From contig CM074856.1 of NCBI GenBank assembly GCA_037501455.1, positions 18,311,001-18,375,000 of the forward strand: a stretch of 64,000 bases of DNA, given 5' to 3'. The DNA is from Lantana camara. Taxonomy: Eukaryota > Streptophyta > Magnoliopsida > Lamiales > Verbenaceae. Positions 23,615-32,993 of the stretch are shown piece by piece. Numbering within the stretch: position 1 is the first letter of the stretch; each line of letters opens with the position of its first letter. The notes beneath the pieces are model-generated. The model was not told the origin of the DNA, did not search any database, and saw nothing but the letters and a program-made list of their open reading frames with translations. The translations under genes were made by a program, and so were the position numbers.

Positions 23615-25199
23615 GTAAAACTTGTCATGTTGTTTCTAGTGTTAATACAACTTTATATTTTTTTCAGTAGTTATTAAAAAGAATATTCATATGTTACATG
23701 TATATATAAATTTGTCAAATGTGGTTATTTTTATTATAATAACAAGAATATACAACTAAGTATTATTATTTATTTAGATTTTCTTTTTCTGGTTTATTGC
23801 AGATGCAAAAGTAATACTTGGAGAGAGTTAGGTTGAAAAAGAACAATGGATCACTGTTTGAAGAGTCTTTGTGAATATAATAGTTGTAGCTCTTATTTTA
23901 AGATATTATAGTATCTAGTATTATTCACTTCTTTTTTAATTATGTGAAAAGTATGCGTACACTGGGATTTAATGTTGCCACTCATTTTTAGTTTGTTTCT
24001 TATATTCTTATCTAAAAAAACAATCAATAGCTTATTTGTGCAATTTGCTCCATTTTCATACTTTTATTTATTGAGTTTTTATTCTAAATAAGTTGCATTT
24101 TCTGGGAGTTTCCAAATGATGCACTACCAAGAGAGATGATGGGGCTCCTAAGATTGGATAAATGGGGACTTGCTCATTTCTGTAAAAAAAGACAGGTTTG
24201 GTAACTTGTCATGTTTGTTAATATGTTTTCGCTAAAAAACCTTTCCCAAGTTTATATTACAGGACTTTGGAGGGTTAAGCGACATCAAGTTAAGATGCAC
24301 TCTTGATGGTGATGAGTGTAATAGGTCAAGGTGTAGCAATCTTATTTTCATTGAATCTGGCATTCAGAATGTTATTATTTCTAGATTCATATACAATAAT
24401 TACTACTGCTGCACTTATGAAGTCATGTTGAGGAGGGCCTTTTCTTGTTTGCAGGTTTGTCTTGCTAAGGTCTAAAAGGGAGATGCCGACTTGAGTATCA
24501 TTATTTTAAAGTGGCCAGATTGTGACTTGTTCGTAATTGACGGTCCGACTTGCATTGCCAATCAATTGGGAGTAGTTAGCTCCCTAAATTGATTCGTTCT
24601 AAAGTCGACCATAATCCCAAGGATGCTATCGAGCATTAAGCGACCACTAATTTCATACTACGCAAATTGCCATGTGGGGATGCCTCCAACCTTAATCGAA
24701 AGTCTGGATGTTTGGATGACCATTTGAGCCAACGAGTGATCCAAAGATTACGATGTGTAATAGGGGTTTTTTTTTTATTGTCATTGTCCTTCTCTCTTAT
24801 GCTATCATTTGTAGGTGTCTCGGCTGTAATTTTTCTTTTTTTAGTGTCTTCTTGCTCATGTACAACTTTAACTTCCCGATTTGATTTATAATATGAGGGT
24901 GAGTCCTCCATATAAACGCAACGATCGCCTTAACCAATTTGTTGGGGGAAAAAAAGGATTTCATGTCAAAAAAAAGTAAATATTCCTATGAAAAGATTGC
25001 TTCATAAAATGTATACAATTGATCGAGTACATATATATATATGACCATTATATTTACTCATGTTAAAAAAGTAATAATTAGATTTCTACAAATTTATTAT
25101 TTTTGGTACATTAAAATTAAATAAAAAATAAATTAATTTAAAGATTTTATATCATACTCTTCAAAACCAAGTGTTTTTTCCATCAACCAATTAAAATAA
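23615..25199. other. Interior of CACTA 1 downstream of the TNPA-type gene
   Basis: From 23800 to 24060 the sequence looks like 3' UTR. Around 24100-24900 is less A/T-rich sequence with short peptide-like stretches in the plus strand (for example LPREMMGLLRLDKWGLAHF near 24130), which may be a scrap of another element or a captured piece. I do not recognise it. Open frames at 24636-24911 on either strand have no support. Confidence 0.35.
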
Positions 25200-25590
25200 G
25201 CAGTATTATTTTTTGGGTTACAATATAAAACTAGCTTTAACTATTATATGTTCAGTGACCATATTTGTTGATTGCTAATGGGCGCTTTGGTCATACTTGT
25301 AGCAACCACTTAAATATTGGCGGTTAACTCGGTCACAATTGCAGTTATTTTGTAGCCACCATATTATTCGTCATTGTAGGTTACGATTTTGGTTGCAGAT
25401 CCATGGTCGGCATATATTATATTATAGTGACCATCTATAGCAACCAAAAGTTAATTGGTCGCAAAAAAAAAAAAAATGTAATTGAATTCTAGCAACTAAA
25501 GAAATTTTGGTTGCTATATGTACATATATAGTGACCATTTCTAATTCGTGGCTGTCAATTTGGTCGCAGAAACATAATTTTCTTGTAGTG
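25200..25590. repeat. Right subterminal repeat array of CACTA 1
   Basis: Words such as GGTTGC, GCAACCA, GTGACCAT and GGTCGCA recur on both strands and mirror those of the left arm. The array ends with CTTGTAGTG at 25590. Confidence 0.7.
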
Positions 25591-25920
25591 ATGGCCATTA
25601 GATCCAGACGCCTTTGCTCCTAACACATGGTACGCCAGTGGGGTCCATGCGGAAGCCGTTAACCATAGATGTGCCAGAATAGTGCCTAAGACACATTAAA
25701 ATCGTCTCGGACGCCGTGCGCAACCACTCCCAACAACCAAGGTATAAATACCCCTCATTAACATCATTACAAACACATTTAATACACCTCTTCAGCTCGA
25801 ATCTCTCTGCATACTCGAGAAACTATGTTGAGCATCGGAGTACAACCCCTAGTTCAACCCCCATCTTTTCCTAGGTCGGCCTTCAGCTTATGTTTGTTTC
25901 CTTCTCACAGCTCAACATCT
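25591..25920 (+). repeat. Right part of the LTR split by CACTA 1
   Basis: Contains a TATA box (TATAAATA, 25743-25750) followed by a C/T-rich leader, the layout of an LTR U3/R region, and then a gag-like frame. The LTR's 3' limit is not fixed; I saw no clear primer-binding site after it. Confidence 0.5.
25743..25750 (+). promoter_or_regulatory. TATA box of the split LTR
   Basis: TATAAATA with C-rich flanks, about 240 bp before the gag-like frame. Confidence 0.5.
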
Positions 25921-25988
25921 AGGTTGAGGATCTTCTTCTAATACAAATTCTAAGTGCAGTTTGTGGAAAAGAATCGAACAAGAACTTT

Positions 25989-26810
25989 TTGAGAATGAGA
26001 ATTCGTAGTGGAAGAACTTTTGGTCCAGATGAACAAGAGATTACTATTGTGGCTCGCCATGTCAGCCCGAGCAACGCACAATTCCGGGACGGAGATAACC
26101 AGTCCGGGGTGCCTCCCAAGATAGTTTATTTTGGGCCAGAGCTCGATGCTTACCACCTAATGCCAGGCCAAGGCGATGGCAGCTGCAATCGAGGGTTTAG
26201 AGCTAGCAGCTGGATGGACTACACACCTACCACCTTTCATTATGCTCCTCCCAATGGGCCGTCGATTCTGTATGGTTGTATGGCTATCCTCCCCAAAGAC
26301 CTTGGGGTAATTCATCAGTTCATCCCTCTTACTATCAGACTCCGTATTATCCTTCTGCTCCACCGCCTCACCCTTCATGCTGGCAAGGCGAAACTCGAAG
26401 AGTCAATGCCATCGAGGTGCTCCCTCAAGAAGATGTTGTTGAGTCCGACCCATTACGTAGGAACATTAATTGGAAAAGGACAACAAACGAGACTCGACCT
26501 AGGACAACACAACCTTCTCAAAGAAGAGAGGATAGAAGTTGACAGAGGAGTCCTACACATAGCCGGAACAATCAGTGAGTTTCGAGGAGCTACCCCAGGC
26601 AGAGAAGCCACCCCCGATCCATGCACTCTACTCGTGTTCGACCGTCTGGGGGCCAGGGTAAATACTGAAGTCGTTCGATACGCCAACTGGAAAATTCATA
26701 GTGGGAGCGAAAGATCTGAGAAATCTACTCCCAGCTCAAGAAAGACCAACTCCCAGCTCAAGAAAGACCAAATCGATAATCCTGGAGTCACTCCGGCTGA
26801 TGAGTGATAG
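25989..26810 (+). pseudogene. Gag-like remnant of the LTR element split by CACTA 1
   Basis: The frame opens with MRMRIRSGRTFGPDEQEI and stays open for 272 codons. The second half differs in character from the first and is best read as a decayed retrotransposon leader or gag. Near 26723-26770 a 22-base segment containing CCCAGCTCAAGAAAGACCAA is duplicated in tandem. No zinc knuckle, protease or polymerase is found. Position after an LTR-like promoter supports a retroelement origin, but I cannot name the lineage. Confidence 0.4.
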
Positions 26811-26871
26811 GCGATTCGGTAAAATCTTTTTATGCAAATTTTAGCTCACAAGTTATACGTACACTTCAGAG

Positions 26872-27515
26872 TAGGGCTGTCAACGGGTCGGATTCGGGCC
26901 GGATTCGGGGATTCCGGATCCGAATCCGACAAGAGGATCCGACAACCGGATCCGAATCCGAATCCTATAGGATTCGGATTCATTTATTTTGAATCCGTGT
27001 ACAATCGGATCGGATTATATCCGATTAAAGATCCGACCCGATTAGCAATAAAATTTAATTTTTTTATTTAACAAATTTAATATAAAGAATAAATATAATT
27101 ACATAATATTAATAAATAATAATTATTTGATGGATTATTTGATGATTTTATTTATATTAGTTTAAAATAAGTTAATTTAAGCTTATTAATAAAGGAAAAT
27201 ATATACTTTTAGAGTAAATAATTCAAATTTCATTGTTGTTTAAAGTGATAATTATGTGAAAATCATTATTTTAGTCATTTTACTTAATATTATGTACTAG
27301 TAAAGAATTTATTTTAATTAAATATTATATATATAATCGGATTCGGATTCTAAACGGATCGGATTCGTTAATTCCATATTCGCTCCATTTATTTCGGATA
27401 ACGAATATTTATAATCGGATATGATCCATCGGACATTTTTATCGGACGAATATGCTACAATTCGGATCGGATTCGGACCGGATTCGGATTAAAATCCGAT
27501 CCATTGACAGCCCTA
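26872..27515. mobile_element. hAT-type MITE with perfect 8-bp target duplication
   Basis: The 644-bp element starts TAGGGCTGTCAACGGGTCGG and ends with the inverse CCATTGACAGCCCTA. It is flanked on both sides by CTTCAGAG (26864-26871 and 27516-27523). The ends are rich in GGATTCGG/CCGAATCC repeats and the middle is AT-rich. It has no transposase gene, so it depends on a hAT transposase elsewhere. Confidence 0.85.
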
Positions 27516-27523
27516 CTTCAGAG

Positions 27524-28204
27524 CAAGAAAACTAAAACACTGGCCAAGGATAGAGGCCGGGCTGGATTAAAATTTGTAGTTGGGTTGATCTACTAATTTA
27601 GTATGAGCTATTATTGGGCTGTTAATGTTGTCATTTAATGGGTCGTAAGCCTGTTATCGGCCCAATGAAGAAAACATAGAAATAAAAAATGGAAATTGTC
27701 GCTAAAATGGTTTTTGGATTAATGCCGTTACTGACGAACGAAATTTAGATCATTAAAGTTCAGAAAATTCTAGCGTACAACTATTTGGTCAAACACAACC
27801 AATTATGATGATAAGTGTTTTATACTTGTCATTTGAATTATTACCCTCCTTAAATTTTTCATCAACCACACAATACATACGAACAATAAATTTTATTTAA
27901 CGAAGGAAATATGTTATCTTATAATTTATTAGTTTTACTATATAATTTATCTATTTATAAAATTTCTATTAAATATAATGCATTTTTCTCTTAGCAAAAA
28001 TTATAAATTTTACTAATTATTTTCCCATATTGAATAACTTATTTTGTTTAGATAGACAAAGCAATACCAATATATTGTATCGAAATAAAAATAATTTTCC
28101 ATTTAATTTATCTTTATGTTTGATAACACTATTTTGATTCTTTGAAAATGAGTTATATTTTGTTTCAACTTTTGGTTAATGAGTTATTGACATATTGTCC
28201 TTTA
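27524..28204. other. AT-rich intergenic spacer
   Basis: No supported gene or repeat. Confidence 0.4.
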
Positions 28205-28209
28205 GTTTG

Positions 28210-28596
28210 TATTGAATAATGAGCTTTGACCTTACTCACCCTTAAAAGCTAACTGTTGAGGGGAGGTTTGTCATGCCATTATATATTGAACACCACATCA
28301 CTAATTATTCGATGTAGGACATTTAACACACACCCCCGTTACACCCAAATTGGTGCGTAAACTTTGCAGGAATGAACATCTGCAAGCCGCAGGAATGAAA
28401 CATCTACAAGCCGGGTGGAGAGAAGAAACACGCACAGGAATCGAACATCTGTGAACCTACCCTGATACCTGCTACCCTATTGAATAATGAGCGTTGGCCT
28501 TACTCACCCCCAAAAGCTAGTTGTTGAGGGGAGGTTTGTCATGCCATTATATATTGAACACCGCATCACTAATTATTCGATGTGGGATATTTAACA
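28210..28596 (-). mobile_element. TRIM (terminal-repeat retrotransposon in miniature)
   Basis: Two 119-bp direct repeats (28210-28328 and 28478-28596) flank a 149-bp centre. They differ at about nine positions (about 92% identity). The target duplication GTTTG is perfect (28205-28209 and 28597-28601). On the minus strand the repeat starts TGTTAAAT; the GGTATCAGGGTAG sequence just inside the 5' copy resembles a Met-tRNA primer site, and ACGGGGGTGTG before the 3' copy serves as a polypurine tract. It has no coding capacity. Confidence 0.9.
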
Positions 28597-28601
28597 GTTT
28601 G

Positions 28602-29399
28602 AAAGAAAGCTAAATTATTTATATTGACATTAGGCAAATTATGTTTATATTGGTTCACATATAATTTTAAAATTTTATTTACTTTATTGTGTGTCATCTC
28701 GAACACTTGTATGATGTATCAGATATAAAAGCAGACACCTCGCACATCATAAATTAAAAAAGAAAAACTTTTATTGACGTATCATGTCTGTATGCCTATA
28801 TTCTTGTTTATGCATATCCATGTAATTCTAGTTCGAACTTGATTCAGTCAAATTGGTATAATGAGAAGACGAATGTTTTACATTTATCGTATGATTGTTG
28901 AAAATTTTAGAAAGAGTAATAAATCAAGTAACGAATATAATACATTCGTATATAATTGATTGGGTTGACCTTCACATAACTACTGAAATTATAAGACGTT
29001 TGATTCTTTCTTTCAATATAATACTAAGTAAGTCGCACCAAAACTATATATAATTTTTGCAACCATTAACGTTATGATTAGAAAATATTTATGTTTTTGT
29101 TAATAAATTTATGTACGCTACCGTTGAGAGTTGACACTTTTGTTTTAAATTTGTTCACATTATAACTACTACAGATAAGTGATAATTTAAAGAAGGAAGC
29201 CGAGTTTGAATGCGTCTTCCTTTGAATTGTTGAAGGGTTTTCGTGTTTCGGATTAATTCAAGTTGAAGAAATTAAATATATTGAATCTTTATCTGAAGAT
29301 TAATCCAAATTATATTTTTATGCAAACTGCTGAATAATATGGGAGAAGTTCTTGAGAGGAATTTAACTCAATTTGTGTGTCGTGTCACGTGTGTGTTTT
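28602..29399. other. AT-rich intergenic spacer
   Basis: No gene or repeat recognised. Confidence 0.4.
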
Positions 29400-29404
29400 A
29401 ATAG

Positions 29405-30259
29405 TGATAAGGTCAAAATACGCTCGGATCAACGCTATACACGTGTCGCCATCCGCAGCTATAAAGCTTGGACGCTCGCATTACAGGGCTCGCGGACCAA
29501 CCTAGCCCATTCTCTTGTTGACTAGTCCAGGCCCATGCGCCTCGTTCCACTATTCGAGCGGGGGGTTCAGGCTGCCAAACCCTACGCTCGTGCTACCGTC
29601 CCTCAAAGCCACCCTTCCCAGGGAAACACTTCACGAGGGCTCCTCCCTCTCTTACGCTCGAGTATTTGATGCTCATGGGTCATCTGCCAGAGGAAACCCT
29701 CTCGTGCACCCCTTCGAGCGTCACCCTCGCTCGGGTAAGATCTGCCCCAAGAGAGGCATCCGTGCGCCTGCATGATAGATCTTGAGCCTACCAGCGCATG
29801 ACTCTCGCCAACAACCTCTGACACAGTGGCTGTGCGCACCTCGTACCTGACACGCCGCCCACTTTCAGAGCCATCAATTTCATACCATCACGGTTCGCCA
29901 CGTGTTAGGGCAACACAGGTTTGGGACCACTTGGTCAAATTACCCAAAGCACCCTCACCCCTAACATATAAATAGGGGATAACACATGCTTTCTTCCCCA
30001 AGTCATCTTCTTCACAATACACTGCACTCTAAAGCTGGGCACAGTTTCCTCCATTTTCTTCTTCCCAAGCTCTGCGTTACACTCATCTCAGTTGCATCCT
30101 TATTGCACTTGCATTCTTGGTATTATCCTAGATGGAAGAACCCATGCTCAAAAGGAAACCCAGTTCCTGAGGCTCAAACGCCTGTGATGGTCTTCCCTTT
30201 CCTAAACAAATCTTAAAGTGTTTGGTGTTAAAGCAACCTTCTAAGTTTCTGCACCACTA
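29405..30259 (+). repeat. 5' LTR of the Tat Gypsy element
   Basis: 855 bp, TGATAAGGTCAAAATACG to CTGCACCACTA. A TATA box lies at 29967-29974. Open frames inside are not genes. Confidence 0.88.
29967..29974 (+). promoter_or_regulatory. TATA box of the 5' LTR
   Basis: TATAAATA followed by AGGGG and a C/T-rich leader; the copy in the 3' LTR is at 42656-42663. Confidence 0.6.
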
Positions 30260-30265
30260 TTTTTT

Positions 30266-30280
30266 GCGCCGTCTGTGGGA
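30266..30280 (+). other. Primer-binding site of the Tat Gypsy element
   Basis: GCGCCGTCTGTGGGA lies six bases after the LTR end. It matches the GGCGCCGTCTGTGGGA type site common in plant Tat elements but lacks one G. Confidence 0.65.
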
Positions 30281-30357
30281 ACCATCATCTGCATCTTCAT
30301 CTTCTTCAGATTCTTCCCCGTTGAAGCTAGTGAACAGTAACACCAGCAGCTCACATC

Positions 30358-32906
30358 ATGGTGACGGTAACCAGATCTGGGATTTTGGACAACAGAGGTG
30401 CTCTGCCACCTGTTAATGAAGAAAACCTGGAGAATAACTCCCCTGCCGGGGGCACAATCCCACCAGTCGTCTGGAGTGGAGCCGGAGACACAGAGACAGG
30501 GACTGCAACTCTCCCTGTTAGTGGAAACATGGCAGGAGGACCTGGTTCCATTCCTCCTCCCCCGATGCTCATCCCCACCGTTACATGCAACCAGGGATGA
30601 TGCCCGGAGTGATGCCGAACCTAGTGCCCATGGTCCAGCCCTATCAGGTAGGAACATTACGTCTTCCCATGTCACTTCCCAGAGAAATACAAGGGGTGGA
30701 AATGCCTTAAATTACTACTCAACAGCTTCAGGTGCTCTACGCCCAATGCAAGGAGCAAGCGGTACAAAACGCCTGAGAGCACTTTACTGCGGCCTATTTC
30801 CCCTCAATGACAGGCGCTTGAGCCACTCCACCACTAGGAGGGCTACCAGTCCATCCGCTGACGGCTGCCCAAAACGTGCTGAGAGCCCAGCCACCTCCAC
30901 CACTGCTAGCTCAGGAGAATGAGGCCCCACCGAGGGCCCAGCAGGCACAGTCGCCTGCAGAAAAGGAGAGAGCCCCTCAAGATGGGAGGGCTGAAAACGA
31001 AGAGGTCTAGTCGAGGGCCACCAGAAGGACGGGCCGTCGGGAGGGTGATGACCCTCAACTTGCAGTTGTACAGGACCAACTGAACGGACTCCAGAACCTG
31101 GTGGAGCAGCTCTCTCGAGCACGGTCTCAAGCCCCCCATGCCGAGGGCGAGAGGTCCAGGGCCAGAGACGCTCGCAACCCACGCAGCCAGATTTCCCGCC
31201 ACCAGAGAGAGGAGGATTACGAGGGCGGGAACTATAGGCCTTTGACAGGCGCTTCCCCCCCCTCCCCCCAAATCGATGAGGCCCTGATGACACGTGCAGG
31301 AAAGGGCAAAATCCCCACTTCTGTCAACAGGTATGATGAAATAACTGATCCGGCCGAGCATCTGGATCACTTCGAGCACCTGATGCACCTGTATGAGCAC
31401 CCCATTCATTACTGGACGAAGGTATTTGTCACATCCCTCATGGGAATGGCACAGGAATGGTACAAGAAGCTTCCTCCTCGCTCAATTCGAGGGTACGATG
31501 ATTTGACCGACGCCTTTTTAAGCCACTTAAACTCTTTGAAGGCACCAGCTCTGGCCGCCACAGCCCTTTACAGCCTCGTGCAAGGGCCGAACGAGACTCT
31601 TAGGTCCTTCATGGGCAGGTTCAACAAAGAGATCTTACTGGTGGAAAGACCCTCGATGGACTTCGTGAGTCATATTCTGTTTGGAGCCATCAACACGAAG
31701 AACTATGTAAGTGAGGAATTCGCTGAGGAGGTGGCCAAAAAGAAACCCCTCTCCCTTATAGAATTGAGGGACATTGCCAACTTCTACTTCACCCTCGAGG
31801 ATATGTACATCGCGAGGGCTCAGAAGCTTGCCAGCGCCCCTCACACTGATAAGGGTCAGCAAGACAGAGAGGCCCACAGGAGCCGTCGCCGCAGTCCAGT
31901 TGTCGCTCGAAAAAACTCTCTACCCCCTCGCAAATACGAGCGCATCCCTCTCAACAGACCCATCGCAGATAAGAAGCTGTTCAAGAAGCCGCCTAAGATG
32001 AGGGAAACCGAGGCTCAGAAGCACTCGGGGAAATACTATGCCTTCGACAAGCAGAAAGGGCACGACATGAATGAATGCCGCCAACTTGAGAGTCAGACCC
32101 AAAGGCTCATCGCTGGGGGGCATCTCAAGGAGTTCGTGAAAGTATTGGAGAGATATGATGAGCACTGCGCTGAGCGGGCAAGGTTCAGGGGAAAAAGCCG
32201 CTCACGCTCGAGGAGCCCCCGTCACCATCACTCGGGAACAAGTGACCGCGACAAAGAGAAGGCCGCTGATGTGGAGAACCAACCCTTTGCGGTCATTCAC
32301 ATGATTGCTGGGGGACCCTCGGGGGGAGATTCCAATGCATCCCGGCGCTGCCATGTCCGAAGCTATGATCAGAGACCTTCCCAGCCCAAGCCTGTGCTTT
32401 CCGTCAACAACACTTCACGCTCGAGGGAGAATGACATTGTAGGGTTCACAGAGAAAGACTTAGAGCACATTGTAACACCCCATGGAATCAGTGAAACCTC
32501 TGACTGCCCCATGGTGGTTAGTCTAGACGTTCACAATCATATTGTAAAGAGGGTCTTAATTGATAGTGGAAGCTATGTGAATGTTCTCCCGTATTCAACG
32601 TTTCAAAAGATGAATATAACAAACATTCCCCTCGAACCCCTCAGAACAGCCCTCATCAGCTTTGGGGGTTCTGAGATTGTCCCTCGCGGACAAATTCGCT
32701 TGGCCACCTCTTTTGGTCGCGCCCCACAACAAAAGACTTTGAGCGTTCTTTATGCAGTATTCGAAGTGGATCTCCCATACAACATCATCATCGGACGCCC
32801 GACGCTCTTTGACTTAAAAGCAGTAATTTTAACGTACCACCAGAAAGTCAAATTCCCCACCCCCGAGGGGACGGGCGAGGTTCTGTGCAACGTTAAAGAG
32901 GCTTGA
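30358..32906 (+). pseudogene. Gag and protease of the Tat Gypsy element, inactivated
   Basis: Starts at ATG 30358 (MVTVTRSGILDNRGALPP) in frame 1, then shifts near 30585 to frame 3 and continues to TGA 32904-32906. Frame 3 has stops at 30708 (TAA), 30774 (TGA), 30819 (TGA) and 31008 (TAG), then is open from 31101 for 601 codons. The retrotransposon gag core is near 31330-31800 (for example FVTSLMGMAQEWYKKLPPRS). A degenerate zinc knuckle near 32025 (YYAFDKQKGHDMNEC) has Tyr for the first Cys. An Arg/Ser-rich stretch follows near 32190. The aspartic protease motif VLIDSGS is near 32555, with IIIGRPTLFDL further on. Gag would form the particle and protease would cut the polyprotein. Confidence 0.85.
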
Positions 32907-32993
32907 GAATGCTACATCCTTTCCCTTCGAAGCCACAAGCCCAAACAAACTATTCAAGCAGGCTCCACCAAAAAGTCAGTCGACTTCCCCAAA

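Larger units (their letters stand above)
15935..25590. mobile_element. CACTA (En/Spm-type) DNA transposon, about 9.7 kb, defective
   Basis: The right end reads TCTTGTAGTG; its reverse complement, CACTACAAGAAAATTATGTT, pairs with the left end TGCTACAACAAAAAGTAGTT, and TTTC..CGACCA follows on both sides. The left terminus has TG where CA is expected. Subterminal arms are dense in GGTTGC/GCAACC and GGTCAC/GTGACC words (15935-16560 and 25200-25590), typical of TNPA binding regions. Inside are a TNPD-type transposase on the minus strand and a TNPA-type gene on the plus strand. Both are broken, so the copy is not autonomous. The flanking triplets (CGT left, ATG right) do not match, so one end may be eroded or the boundary may be off by a few bases. 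Confidence 0.85.

Noticed and set aside
26276..26686. Alternative frames over the gag-like remnant
   Set aside because: Short and without motifs; the 25989 frame has the better start and position after an LTR promoter, though it too is uncertain.
28210..28596. Simple tandem duplication or CRISPR-like repeats
   Set aside because: Only two copies, with LTR-type ends, a primer site, a polypurine tract and a 5-bp target duplication; it is a TRIM.
30241..30922. Minus- and plus-strand frames over the gag start (144, 79 and 174 codons)
   Set aside because: The gag frame, although broken, carries family-like sequence; these are shadows in other frames.
30784..31409. Two long minus-strand frames (169 and 167 codons)
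   Set aside because: They lie opposite the gag coding sequence in GC-rich DNA. Unlike the 37-40 kb antisense gene they show no conserved core, promoter or splice sites.
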